Positions 16,899-25,725 of a DNA stretch of 64,000 nt are shown here, piece by piece. The DNA comes from Rhodospirillaceae bacterium (GTDB lineage Bacteria > Pseudomonadota > Alphaproteobacteria > SHVP01). Location: the NCBI GenBank assembly GCA_002722055.1, contig PBKD01000014.1, forward strand, positions 80,533 to 144,532, given 5' to 3'. A model generated the notes under the pieces. The model saw only the letters and a program-made list of their open reading frames with translations, did no database searches and was not told the DNA's origin. The position numbers and the translations under genes were made by a program. Positions within the stretch are counted from its first letter, which is position 1, and the number at the start of each line of letters is the position of its first letter.

Positions 16899-17837
16899 AT
16901 GGAAAATACTACCTTGTCATATGAAAAAAAATTTTTAGGTGTTTTAGTTGGAGGAGCTGTAGGAGACTCCATAGGAGAACTTGCTGCTGTTCATATTGCA
17001 AAAGAAAGTTTACAAGACTGGTTAAACGAAGGCGACACTCTTAGATATACTGATGATACAGCAATGAGTATTGGTCTTGCTGAAGCAATTATTCAGAACC
17101 AGAGTGTAAACGAAAAAATTATTGGTGAGAAATTTCAAAAAAACTATGCTAAAGAACCGTGGAGATCCTATAGCCCAAGCACTCCAGCAATTTTTGCAAA
17201 AGTAAAAAGGTATGAGATTACATACTCAAAGGCAGCAGAACAATTATATGATGGAATGGGCTCTTTTGGAAATGGAGCTGCAATGAGAATCGCTCCACTT
17301 GGAGCATTATTTAGAAATTCAAAAAAACTAAGAGAACTGTCAGAAGTATCTGCTAAAGTTACTCACTCTCATCCAATGGGAATTGATGGCGCATGCTTAA
17401 TGTCATATGCCGTCGGACAGTTGGTTAATCTTGACCCAAAAAAGAAATTTCCTCTTAATGAATTTATAATTGGACTAGTAAAGTTTTCAAAAACAAAAGA
17501 AATAAGACTAAAATTATTAAATGTAATGGAATTGATAGCAGCGAATAAAAGCCCAAAGGAAGCAGCTAAAGAACTAAAATTATCTCAAAGAGTTGATGAA
17601 ACAATTCCATTCGCAATTTACTCTTTCTTAAAATATAAAGACTCATATAAAAAAAGTTTGTTTTGTTCTGTACTAAACGGAGGCGATCAAGATACTCTTG
17701 GAGCAATCACCGGTAACCTATCTGGTGCATATTTAGGTTATGAATCAATACCTCAAGATTGGGCTTCTAGAGTTGAAAATTCTGAATATATTGTGTCTTT
17801 ATCAAAACAACTAAATAAACTTGATGGAACAATTTAA
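16899..17837 (+). CDS. ADP-ribosylglycohydrolase family protein
   Basis: Members of this family (DraG, ARH) cleave ADP-ribose from proteins or nucleic acids using two metal ions. The metal-binding residues are recognisable in LRYTDDTAMSIGLAE near residue 50 and in the C-terminal NGGDQDTLGAITGNLSGAYLG; MGSFGNGAAMRIAPLGA and THSHPMGIDGACLM complete the fold. The length of 312 residues is typical. No dinitrogenase reductase or ADP-ribosyltransferase gene is nearby, so the target is unknown and nitrogenase regulation is unlikely. It precedes the racemase-fold gene by 38 bases and probably shares its transcript. Confidence 0.88.
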   Translation: MENTTLSYEKKFLGVLVGGAVGDSIGELAAVHIAKESLQDWLNEGDTLRYTDDTAMSIGLAEAIIQNQSVNEKIIGEKFQKNYAKEPWRSYSPSTPAIFAKVKRYEITYSKAAEQLYDGMGSFGNGAAMRIAPLGALFRNSKKLRELSEVSAKVTHSHPMGIDGACLMSYAVGQLVNLDPKKKFPLNEFIIGLVKFSKTKEIRLKLLNVMELIAANKSPKEAAKELKLSQRVDETIPFAIYSFLKYKDSYKKSLFCSVLNGGDQDTLGAITGNLSGAYLGYESIPQDWASRVENSEYIVSLSKQLNKLDGTI

Positions 17838-17875
17838 TAAATTAGTTTTATTTACGAAGATATATGAGGAAAATT

Positions 17876-18697
17876 ATGAAAAAAATTGCTGTTATAGGAA
17901 CTGGGTTTAGAATAACAGGAAGCGATATTCCTCCAAAAGAAATTTTAGATATTAAAGGTCAAAATTTTGATGCAAAACTAATTGAAACCGATCTTCCATC
18001 TTTTCCTGTAAATGAAATAAATAGACAAATTTCTGAGATAGCTATAGTTGAAGCTGGATTAAGAGCCTACCAAAAAGGTTTTGATGGGATTTTTATTAAT
18101 ACTGTTGGAGACTACGGACTAAGTTCTTTAAGATCAGCTTTAGATATTCCAGTTGTTGGAGCAGGACAGGCCTCTATGTATACTGCCATGCAACTTGGGA
18201 GAAAGTTCTCAATTGTATCTATTTGGCCCCCAAAGTTAAAATTTATATATGAAAACCTTTTAAACTTATATAAAGTTTCAACTAAGTGCGCATCAATTAG
18301 ATTTATTAGTGAAGATAATGATCTAGATACTCTTTCAGATGAAAAAAACTTTGTAACTGAAATGAGAGAGGGCGAAATTGGACAAAAAGAACGAATAATT
18401 GAAGAGTGTAATAAATCAATAAATAAAGATGGAGCTGACACTATCTTATTAGGATGTACCTGTATGTCACCAATATCTTATGAAATCTCGAATAATATAT
18501 CTGTACCTGTACTAAACCCAATGACCCTGGGATATAAAAATTTAGAAATTCTCGTTACTCTAAATATTTCACACTCTAAAAAGGAATACCCATCAGATGG
18601 CGAAATAGGCCTTAAACAATTCTCAGCGATGACAAAGAGTTTTAGAGAGACCTTTTCAACTAATAGTAGGAATAATAAAATAAGGGGAAGTTCTTGA
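17876..18697 (+). CDS. Asp/Glu/hydantoin racemase superfamily protein, N-terminal Cys absent
   Basis: A 273-residue protein of the aspartate/glutamate/hydantoin racemase fold. The C-terminal catalytic Cys is present in TILLGCTCMSP. At the position of the N-terminal catalytic Cys (A-C-F-D-D-x-G-L in hydantoin racemase) it reads NTVGDYGLSSLR, with Thr in place of Cys, so the normal two-base racemisation should not work. Arylmalonate decarboxylase shows the same single-Cys pattern. Likely roles are a decarboxylase, isomerase or lyase on a small acid. I chose ATG at 17876, preceded by GAGGA at seven bases; an in-frame ATG at 17864 is less well placed. Confidence 0.75.
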   Translation: MKKIAVIGTGFRITGSDIPPKEILDIKGQNFDAKLIETDLPSFPVNEINRQISEIAIVEAGLRAYQKGFDGIFINTVGDYGLSSLRSALDIPVVGAGQASMYTAMQLGRKFSIVSIWPPKLKFIYENLLNLYKVSTKCASIRFISEDNDLDTLSDEKNFVTEMREGEIGQKERIIEECNKSINKDGADTILLGCTCMSPISYEISNNISVPVLNPMTLGYKNLEILVTLNISHSKKEYPSDGEIGLKQFSAMTKSFRETFSTNSRNNKIRGSS

Positions 18698-18758
18698 TAT
18701 ATTGTGATAATTTCTTATTTCTTATATATATCAGAACTTAAATTAAAGGAGCCTTTAA

Positions 18759-19136
18759 GTGAAAGCCATCTTCATTATTATTTCTTTTTCACTTTTCTTA
18801 TTACCAACCCAAGTCCTCTCAAATGACTTTGATAAAGGAAAGAAAGTTTATAGAAAATGTAAAGCTTGTCATACTATTGCCCTTGGGGCTAAACACCGTG
18901 TTGGACCAAATTTATATAAAGTAATAAACAGGAAAGCTGGGAAAGCTGAAGGCTATAAATATTCTAAAGCAATGAAAAACTCAGAAGTAGTCTGGAATGA
19001 GAAAAATTTATCTCAATATTTAATTAATCCGAGAAAATTCATTAAGGGCACAAAAATGGCTTTTGCTGGTTTAAAAAAAGATTCAGATATTATTAATGTA
19101 ATATTTTATATAGATGAAATGAGTAAAAAAAATTAA
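18759..19136 (+). CDS. class I cytochrome c (c2-like), exported
   Basis: A 125-residue periplasmic electron carrier. It has a cleavable signal peptide (cleavage probably near PTQVLS), heme attachment motif CKACH with Cys34, Cys37 and His38, and an axial Met in KGTKMAFAGL. Size and the VGPNLYKVINRKAG loop place it with small mitochondrial-type or c2 cytochromes that shuttle between the bc1 complex and oxidase. The start is GTG at 18759, well served by AAAGGAG eight bases upstream. It ends one base before pgk, so the two may be co-transcribed despite unrelated roles. Confidence 0.9.
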   Translation: MKAIFIIISFSLFLLPTQVLSNDFDKGKKVYRKCKACHTIALGAKHRVGPNLYKVINRKAGKAEGYKYSKAMKNSEVVWNEKNLSQYLINPRKFIKGTKMAFAGLKKDSDIINVIFYIDEMSKKN

Positions 19137-19137
19137 T

Positions 19138-20343
19138 ATGGATATTTCTGGAATAAACTATATTTCAAAATCAGATATTAAAAATAAGGTTATTTTATTA
19201 CGTGCTGATCTTAATCTCCCTATAATTAATGGCAAGGTAATAGATACCTTAAGACTAGAAAGAATTCTTGCTACTATCAGATTTCTTATAACTAAAAATT
19301 GTAAAGTTGTTTTAATATCCCACTTAGGTCGACCAGGTGGGCAAAAAAATCTTGATTACTCTTTATCAAAAATATTGGAGACCTTAAAGTCAAATCTCAA
19401 CATCTTAAATATTAAGTTTTCTAATGAATGTATTGGAGATAATGCTTTAGAAACGATAAATTTTACTAAATTTGGGGAATTATGCCTTTTAGAAAACCTA
19501 AGATTTTATAAAGAGGAGGAACTAAATGATCAAAATTTTGCAGAAAAGCTTGCAAGAGTTGGGGACATTTATGTGAATGATGCTTTTTCTTGCTGTCATA
19601 GAAACCATGCATCCATAGTAGGTATTCCCAAATATCTTCCTTCTTTTGCAGGTATTGGTTTAGAAAAAGAAATTAAGAATATTAATGAAATACTAGAAAA
19701 ACCAAGAAGACCATTAATGGTAATTATTGGAGGTTCAAAAATTTCAACCAAACTAAATACACTGAATAATATCGTAAAAAAAGCTGAAGTCGTAGCAATT
19801 GGAGGGGCAATGGCAAATACTTTTTTAGCTGCAAAAAATATAGAAATAGGGGGAAGTTTATACGAAAAAAATATGAAGAGTAACACAATAGAAATATTAA
19901 GAACTGCTGAGGATAATAATTGTGATGTTATTCTACCCTTTGACTTTTTAACTTCAAACAATATTAAATCTGGTTCCAAAGCTCAAGAATTCGATATTGA
20001 TAAAATACCTAAGGATAAAATGATTTTTGATATTGGGAAAAAATCTACATCTAATATAATTAATAAATTGAGGCTTTGTAACTCTGTTGTTTGGAATGGC
20101 CCTTTGGGCGCTTTTGAGTATAGCCCATTTGATTTGTCCACAAACAAAATATCAAATGAGATAGCAAAATTAACTCTAGAAAATAAAATCAATAGCTTAG
20201 CAGGTGGGGGAGATACAGTAGCTGCATTAAGTAAAGCCAAAAATAGCAAAAACTTTTCTTACCTTTCCACTGCAGGTGGAGCTTTTCTAGAATGGCTAGA
20301 AGGTAAAGAGCTTCCAGGAATTTCAGTTCTAAAAAATAATTAG
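19138..20343 (+). CDS. pgk: phosphoglycerate kinase
   Basis: Cytoplasmic glycolytic and gluconeogenic enzyme that moves phosphate between 1,3-bisphosphoglycerate and ADP. At 401 residues it has the full two-lobe form: VILLRADLNLP with the substrate Asp/Asn, ISHLGRPGG, LENLRFYKEEE, YVNDAFSCCHRNHASIVG, VIIGGSKISTKLNTL, and the nucleotide-site LAGGGDTVAAL and STAGGAFLEWLEG. The gene is alone among glycolytic genes here; gap, tpi and fba are not adjacent. It starts one base after the cytochrome stop and ends one base before the converging cyclase gene. Confidence 0.97.
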   Translation: MDISGINYISKSDIKNKVILLRADLNLPIINGKVIDTLRLERILATIRFLITKNCKVVLISHLGRPGGQKNLDYSLSKILETLKSNLNILNIKFSNECIGDNALETINFTKFGELCLLENLRFYKEEELNDQNFAEKLARVGDIYVNDAFSCCHRNHASIVGIPKYLPSFAGIGLEKEIKNINEILEKPRRPLMVIIGGSKISTKLNTLNNIVKKAEVVAIGGAMANTFLAAKNIEIGGSLYEKNMKSNTIEILRTAEDNNCDVILPFDFLTSNNIKSGSKAQEFDIDKIPKDKMIFDIGKKSTSNIINKLRLCNSVVWNGPLGAFEYSPFDLSTNKISNEIAKLTLENKINSLAGGGDTVAALSKAKNSKNFSYLSTAGGAFLEWLEGKELPGISVLKNN

Positions 20344-20344
20344 A

Positions 20345-22624
20345 TTACTTTGATGTCATAACCCACACACCATTCCACTCTTCTTTTGGCGGATTAGATG
20401 AGAGATAATTACACCTTTCAACATAAGTCTTTGATAGGTTATCATTTGGGTTAAACTTTATAGCTTCTTCGAACTGACTAATGGCTTTTGACCAGTTAGC
20501 AGATCTATATAATTTTACACCTTCATTAAAGTGGCTAACCACATCCATGAGATTTGGAAAACTTGTATCATTATGATAATCCAAAACTTCATAAACTCCA
20601 ACAGGTTCTGTTTTACCTTTTACAATAACTAGATCTACATCTCTTACTCTATAAGTACCTTTTAACTTTTTAAATGTATTTTCACTAATAAGAATTCTTG
20701 CTGAATACGCTTTACAAGCACTTTCTAATCTTGCAGCCAAATTAACTCCATCTCCTATGAGTGTATAGTCCATTCTTTTTGGAGATCCAATATTTCCAGA
20801 AACTACTGAGTCGGTATTTAAACCAATACCCATGTCAGCTGGTTTTAAACCTTTTGATTCTCTTACCTTATTCCATTTCCATAACTCAGAAATCATAGAT
20901 ATTGATGCTCTAACGGCCCTATCCTCATCATCATCATGAGATATAGGTAAACCAAAAGCTGCCATAATTGCATCACCTATAAACTTATCTAACATGCCTT
21001 CTTCTTTAGAAATACAGTCTACCATTACTGTGAAATATTCATTTAAGAATGAGACTGTTCCTTGAGCTCCTAGCTCTTCTGTTAATGTTGTAAATCCTCT
21101 AACATCTGAAAATAGAACTGTTGCTGTTGTATTTGCGCCTCCCATAATATCATCACCACTATCATTAAGAAGCTGATCTGCTATTCCAGGGTCCATATAA
21201 CGAGACATAGTCGATTTCATTCTTTTTTCATTACTAATATCTTCTATCATCAACATTAACCCTAATTTCTCACCATCAGCATCTGAACTAAGTAAAGGCA
21301 TCACTGTAAGATTCGCTGAAATCTGATCTTCATTAAATTTAAGAGCTGCATCCATTAGAATATCTGTTTGCTGCTCTTCTCTTACAACTTCTAACCTTTC
21401 TAGAACAATAGAATTATCATTGGAGAAGAACTCCTCAACATTTTTTCCAATTATATCATTAGAATTTACTCTAAAAATCTGTAAACCTGCTTTATTACAA
21501 GTAACAATACTTCCTTTGTCATCAATAGTAACAACTCCATTAGTCATACTTTCTAGGACAGCATCATTATACTCTTTCATTTGCTGAACATCATCAAACA
21601 GCTTAGCATTCTCTAAAGCAATAGCTACTTGAGCAGTGAAAGCTTTAAGTCTTGATTCATCCTCATCAGTAAAAGGGCCACCTTTTTTATTTAAAGCTTG
21701 AGTAACACCAATAACTTTACCTTCTTTATTTACGATAGGAACACATAAAATTGACCTGGTAAAAAAACCAGTCTGTTTGTCAAAAGAAGGATTGAATCTT
21801 AGGTCCGCATAGGCATGAGGAATATTAACACTTTTGCCAGAAGTAAATACTGTCCCTGCAATTCCTAGGTGGTTAGGAAGTCTTATCTCTCCAACTGAAT
21901 CACCTTGTGCAATTCTTGAAAATAATTCATTAGTTTTTTCATCATTTAGAAAAAGAGTAGATCTCTCGGCACTTAACATCCTAGTAGCTTCAGACATTAC
22001 TCTTTGCAACAGAGTACCAAGATCTAATTCTGCAGTAACATCAGATACTAAATCAAGAAACTTCATTTCTTGTTCTCTTTTTTTAGTCATTCTTTCAGTA
22101 AATATATTACTTTCTAAAGCAACCGCAGCCTGCATTGTAATCTGCTCAAGCATGTACAGATCTTCGTCATTAAAGATACCCTCTTTTTTATTTAAAGCTT
22201 GCATTGCACCTATAACTTTTCCTTTAGCAGTCCTTACAGGTGCACACAGAATATTAGATGTTTTAAACCCAGTTTGCTGATCAACATCTTTATTAAATCT
22301 TGAGTCTTTATAAGCATCAGGAACAATCAAACCCTCACCGGATGAAAAGACATGACCAGCAATTCCTACATTATTTAAAATTCTTATCTCTCTTGTTAAA
22401 TCACCTTGAGCAAACCTAGAATAAAGCTCATTAGTCACTGGATCGTTTAAGAAGAGAGTAGCACGCTCACATTCAATCTCTTGAGAGGTAATTAATACAA
22501 GATTTTCAAGAACTTCATCCAAAGAGTCAAGTGAAGCACATAGTTTAGAAACCTTAAGAAGTAATTCTGCATCCTTTAATCTATTTGAAGTGCTCTTTTT
22601 CTTTTTTGTTTTTGATTGTGACAT
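20345..22624 (-). CDS. GAF-GAF-PAS class III adenylate cyclase with C-terminal TPR-like tail
   Basis: A 759-residue soluble sensor enzyme. Two GAF domains (about 35-175 and 205-345) closely resemble each other (ATLFLNDP...ELYSRFAQGD; STLFLNDE...ELFSRIAQGD). A PAS domain follows (about 355-470), then a class III cyclase domain (about 490-670) and a short TPR-like tail (FNEGVKLYRSANWSKAI). Catalytic residues appear complete: metal Asp in LFSDVRGFT near 505 and IGDAIMAAFG near 548, purine-selecting Lys in MLDKFIGD and Asp in RMDYTLIGDGVN, and the transition-state Asn and Arg in NLAARLES. That Lys/Asp pair predicts ATP and cAMP. The ligand of the GAF domains is unknown. A coiled-coil repeat gene lies 42 bases upstream on the same strand. 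Confidence 0.92.
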   Translation of the reverse strand: MSQSKTKKKKSTSNRLKDAELLLKVSKLCASLDSLDEVLENLVLITSQEIECERATLFLNDPVTNELYSRFAQGDLTREIRILNNVGIAGHVFSSGEGLIVPDAYKDSRFNKDVDQQTGFKTSNILCAPVRTAKGKVIGAMQALNKKEGIFNDEDLYMLEQITMQAAVALESNIFTERMTKKREQEMKFLDLVSDVTAELDLGTLLQRVMSEATRMLSAERSTLFLNDEKTNELFSRIAQGDSVGEIRLPNHLGIAGTVFTSGKSVNIPHAYADLRFNPSFDKQTGFFTRSILCVPIVNKEGKVIGVTQALNKKGGPFTDEDESRLKAFTAQVAIALENAKLFDDVQQMKEYNDAVLESMTNGVVTIDDKGSIVTCNKAGLQIFRVNSNDIIGKNVEEFFSNDNSIVLERLEVVREEQQTDILMDAALKFNEDQISANLTVMPLLSSDADGEKLGLMLMIEDISNEKRMKSTMSRYMDPGIADQLLNDSGDDIMGGANTTATVLFSDVRGFTTLTEELGAQGTVSFLNEYFTVMVDCISKEEGMLDKFIGDAIMAAFGLPISHDDDEDRAVRASISMISELWKWNKVRESKGLKPADMGIGLNTDSVVSGNIGSPKRMDYTLIGDGVNLAARLESACKAYSARILISENTFKKLKGTYRVRDVDLVIVKGKTEPVGVYEVLDYHNDTSFPNLMDVVSHFNEGVKLYRSANWSKAISQFEEAIKFNPNDNLSKTYVERCNYLSSNPPKEEWNGVWVMTSK

Positions 22625-22666
22625 ACCTTAGACCTTCTCCCTAAAACGTATTTTTTATATAACTCT

Positions 22667-23233
22667 TTACGTATTTAATTTATCTAATTCATCTCGCAAT
22701 GCTCGCGCTGACTGTTGTAATACTTTAATCTCTGCCACAGTATCGGCTTCTTTTTTTTGTAACTGTTTTGAATGCTCAAACTTTTCATTCTCAATTTCAT
22801 CTCTTAATGACTGAATTGTATTTTTTAATTGATTTATCTCATCACTGAACAATGCTTTAGTCTCTTGATTCTTTGACTCACCATTATATCTCACTTCTTC
22901 TATTTCATCCCTTAATGCCTGTATAGTTTTTTTTAATTGATCTATCTCGCCTTTTGAGTCAGCTTTTGCTTTTTGTACATCCTTATCTTTTTTAAAATTC
23001 AAATTTTCAAGCTCATCTCTAAGAGCCTGAGCAGTTACCTTTAATTGTTCTATCTCACCACTTTTGGTTGCTAAAGCTTCCTGAACCGCTTTATCTTTTT
23101 CAAACTTAAATTCCTCTAACTCTGTCCTTAGAGCACTAATTGTATTCTTTAAATGAACTATTTCTTTTTCCTGGACAGGAACCTCATCAATTGTGACTTT
23201 TGAGGTATCTTCATCCATAAACTTTGCACTCAT
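22667..23233 (-). CDS. coiled-coil protein of five 36-residue repeats
   Basis: The 188-residue product is almost wholly coiled coil after a 23-residue acidic leader. From residue 24 it is built of four complete 36-residue units plus a 21-residue partial one, each starting EI-x-x-L-K and continuing TIQALRDELE. No membrane segment, signal peptide or catalytic motif is present. It is encoded just upstream of the GAF-PAS cyclase on the same strand, so it may organise or partner that sensor, but this is guilt by association. The ATG at 23233 is the only sensible start; a second in-frame Met follows at residue 6. Confidence 0.8.
   Translation of the reverse strand: MSAKFMDEDTSKVTIDEVPVQEKEIVHLKNTISALRTELEEFKFEKDKAVQEALATKSGEIEQLKVTAQALRDELENLNFKKDKDVQKAKADSKGEIDQLKKTIQALRDEIEEVRYNGESKNQETKALFSDEINQLKNTIQSLRDEIENEKFEHSKQLQKKEADTVAEIKVLQQSARALRDELDKLNT
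22670..23164 (-). repeat. tandem 108-bp coding repeat, 4.6 copies
   Basis: Within the coiled-coil gene the codons for residues 24-59, 60-95, 96-131, 132-167 and 168-188 form a head-to-tail array with no insertions. The conserved part of each unit encodes EI-x-x-L-K-x-T-x-Q-A-L-R-D-E-L/I-E; the second half (F-x-x-x-K-x-x-Q) is looser. The unit is 36 residues, about five heptads with one extra residue, so a continuous coil must stutter or kink once per unit. Copies differ at many third positions, so the duplication is not recent. Confidence 0.9.
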
Positions 23234-23341
23234 AAGCCTAAAACCCTACTTCAACATTTTCTTAATTTTTATTATTTTGTATTGTATTTCACATTTTGTA
23301 AAAGAAAAAAATTTCTTTCATATATGGAAAAAAAAAATTAA

Positions 23342-24280
23342 TCATTTTTCTGGCGGAATTGCACCAATTCTATCTGTAATTAAATGATAGTGCTGGGGTT
23401 GACGGTGTTTCTCAAAATTGAACCATGTCTCCTTATAAGACCTACACAAATCAAAATTACAACTTGCTGTAATTAGCTCATCATCAATAGTTGTTGCCAT
23501 AGAAACAATTTCTCCTGAGGGAGAAATAATAGAACTTTGACCTAAATGATGAACTCCTTCTTCTATTCCCGCTTTAGCTACACCTACAACCCAAGTTGCA
23601 TTTTGATATGCACCTGCTTGCATACTTAAATGATTGTGAAAAGATGTTAGATGGTCATGTTCTGGAGCAGGAGGGTTCTGTAAGGGCGTATTATAGCCTA
23701 ACATAATCAATTCAACATCCTGCAAGCCCATTACTCTATAAGTCTCAGACCACCTTCTATCATTGCATATACACATACCCATATTTACATTCATAATTCT
23801 TGATACTGGAAAACCTAAATCCCCAATGTCAAAGTATCTCTTCTCTAGATGTTGAAACGATCTTTTCTCATCAAACTCTGAATGACCAGGTAAATGTATT
23901 TTTCTATATTTTAATTCTATTTCACCTTTAGTATTTACTATTATACTTGTATTAAATCTTTTAGTATCTTTTCCAACCTTAATTAACTCAGCAAAACCAA
24001 AAGAAAATAATATACCTAATTTTTGACCAAGATCAAATAAAGGCTTACATTCTTTATTAGGCATTTCAGTCTCAAAAAAATTATCGACTTCAGAAGAATC
24101 TTCAAAAAACCATCTTGGAAAAAATGTTGTTAAACATAGTTCAGGAAAAACAACTACATCACAATTTTTTTTCTTTGCCTGTTTAAGAAGTTCACACATT
24201 CTCTCAACAACGTTTTTTCTTGTATCACTTCTCTGAATGGGTCCCAACTGGGCAGCACCTATGTTTAGAATTCTTGACAT
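23342..24280 (-). CDS. N-carbamoyl-D-amino-acid hydrolase-like nitrilase family amidohydrolase
   Basis: A 312-residue carbon-nitrogen hydrolase. The Glu-Lys-Cys triad is visible: Glu in VVVFPELCLTTFFPRW, Lys in YRKIHLPGHSEFD and Cys in MCICNDRRWSETYR. The CICNDRRW block and the FFPRW loop are characteristic of D-carbamoylase, which converts N-carbamoyl-D-amino acids to D-amino acids, ammonia and carbon dioxide after hydantoin ring opening. It is encoded six bases after the M20 amidohydrolase and opposite hyuA/hyuB, which supports a hydantoin or ureido-acid pathway. Substrate is inferred. Confidence 0.85.
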   Translation of the reverse strand: MSRILNIGAAQLGPIQRSDTRKNVVERMCELLKQAKKKNCDVVVFPELCLTTFFPRWFFEDSSEVDNFFETEMPNKECKPLFDLGQKLGILFSFGFAELIKVGKDTKRFNTSIIVNTKGEIELKYRKIHLPGHSEFDEKRSFQHLEKRYFDIGDLGFPVSRIMNVNMGMCICNDRRWSETYRVMGLQDVELIMLGYNTPLQNPPAPEHDHLTSFHNHLSMQAGAYQNATWVVGVAKAGIEEGVHHLGQSSIISPSGEIVSMATTIDDELITASCNFDLCRSYKETWFNFEKHRQPQHYHLITDRIGAIPPEK

Positions 24281-24286
24281 ATCTAA

Positions 24287-25534
24287 CTATTGGTTTGCAA
24301 GTGATAGCATTGTTTCAGCAAGAACTCTCGTTCCAGCCGCAATATCTTCTGACTGGGCGGCTTCAAGCTCATTATGACTTAAGCCTCCCTCACAAGGTAT
24401 AAAAATCATTCCACTAGGACAAATATCATTCATATACTTTGCATCATGTAAGGCTCCAGAAGTAATATCCATAACAGAAAAATTATGGGCATTAGCAGAT
24501 TCTCTAATTGTACCAACTACATTTCGATCAAAAATAGTAGGAGGCACTGTATATGTTTCATTTATCTTAAACTTAAGACCATGAGAATTTTTTTCACAAA
24601 TAGTTTCAATTTGGTCCCCTAAATTATTTAGAATTTCTGCATTAGGATGTCTAAAATCAACAGTAAAAAAAACTTTACCTGGAATTGTATTTGGTGAATT
24701 TGGTAATACTTCAAACCTACCAATAGTGAACCTTAAAATATCTTCGTCATCCCTGAAAATCTTATACATATTGTTAATCATAGAATGAGCTGCTTTGAAT
24801 GCATCTTTTCTAAGAGCAAATGGAGTTGAACCTGCATGGGCCTCAGAACCAAAAACATCAATTGCAAACCACCTACAGCCTTGGATTCCTGTAACTACCC
24901 CAATGGTTTTGTCTTGTTTCTCCAAAATAGGACCTTGCTCAATATGAGCTTCAATATAAGCAGCCATAGGGGAACCAAAATTCCTTTTATTAGCGCCTGG
25001 AATTGCATTTAAAGCTTCTGGAAGCACATCACCTACTTTTACACCATTTTTATCACTTACATCCAACATTTGATCAAAATCCATAGCACCTACATAAACT
25101 CCCGAACCCATAGTGGCAGGTTGAAATCTACCACCTTCTTCATTAGTCCAAGCAACAAACTCAAGGGGCCTATTAGTTTCTACACCAATATCTTCTGCTG
25201 ATTCTAAAACTTCCAACCCGGCAAGTACACCGTAAGCACCATCAAATTTACCACCAGTTGGCTGACTATCTATATGACTACCAGTTACTACAGGATCTGC
25301 ATTAGGATCTTTTCCTTCTCTTCTAAAAAAAAGGTTCCCAATAGGGTCTATTGAACAAGAAAAACCCCTGTTTTTAGTCCATTTTGCAAGTAATTTTCGT
25401 GCCTGAATTTCTTCCTTTGTAAATGCTTCCCGGTTAACACCCCCTTTCAATGTAGCTCCAATTTTTGCCAATTCCATGTGTCTTTCCCAAAGCCTATTCT
25501 GGTTTATTGCATTAGAAATGGATTTTTCTGTCAT
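24287..25534 (-). CDS. M20-family Zn amidohydrolase (N-carbamoyl-L-amino-acid hydrolase / allantoate amidohydrolase type)
   Basis: The 415-residue protein has the dinuclear metal motifs of the AmaB/AllC group: His and Asp in GSHIDSQPTGGKFDGAYG, Glu-Glu in WTNEEGGRFQP, HIEQGPILE, and a C-terminal LSHNELE. It also has the dimerisation lid domain (FGSEAHAGSTPF). Such enzymes hydrolyse N-carbamoyl-L-amino acids, allantoate or ureidoglycolate to release ammonia. The neighbour downstream is a D-carbamoylase-like nitrilase, so the pair could handle both stereoisomers. It diverges from hyuA across 191 bases that must contain both promoters; I saw no clear operator there beyond three TTATC direct repeats near 25635. 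Confidence 0.88.
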   Translation of the reverse strand: MTEKSISNAINQNRLWERHMELAKIGATLKGGVNREAFTKEEIQARKLLAKWTKNRGFSCSIDPIGNLFFRREGKDPNADPVVTGSHIDSQPTGGKFDGAYGVLAGLEVLESAEDIGVETNRPLEFVAWTNEEGGRFQPATMGSGVYVGAMDFDQMLDVSDKNGVKVGDVLPEALNAIPGANKRNFGSPMAAYIEAHIEQGPILEKQDKTIGVVTGIQGCRWFAIDVFGSEAHAGSTPFALRKDAFKAAHSMINNMYKIFRDDEDILRFTIGRFEVLPNSPNTIPGKVFFTVDFRHPNAEILNNLGDQIETICEKNSHGLKFKINETYTVPPTIFDRNVVGTIRESANAHNFSVMDITSGALHDAKYMNDICPSGMIFIPCEGGLSHNELEAAQSEDIAAGTRVLAETMLSLANQ

Positions 25535-25725
25535 TTTTTGTTCTCCATATATAAAATACTTGTCAATTAATAAAAAATTAGAAATTATTACTGACAGGTC
25601 CTTATTATTTATCTCTGCATGATATTCTCATATTATCTTATCTTATCAGGATTTTAATTTGAATAAACATTAATTAAAATAATATAATAAGTGAAAAAAA
25701 ATTAATAAATTGGGGGTTATAATAA

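Noticed and set aside
21834-22280. A 148-codon open frame on the plus strand inside the cyclase gene
   Set aside because: It is antisense to the two well-conserved GAF domains, has no recognisable motif or ribosome site, and long antisense frames are expected there from codon bias.
25625-25650. TTATC direct repeats in the hyuA promoter region as an operator
   Set aside because: Only about three short AT-rich copies, no dyad, and no regulator gene nearby; chance is likely.
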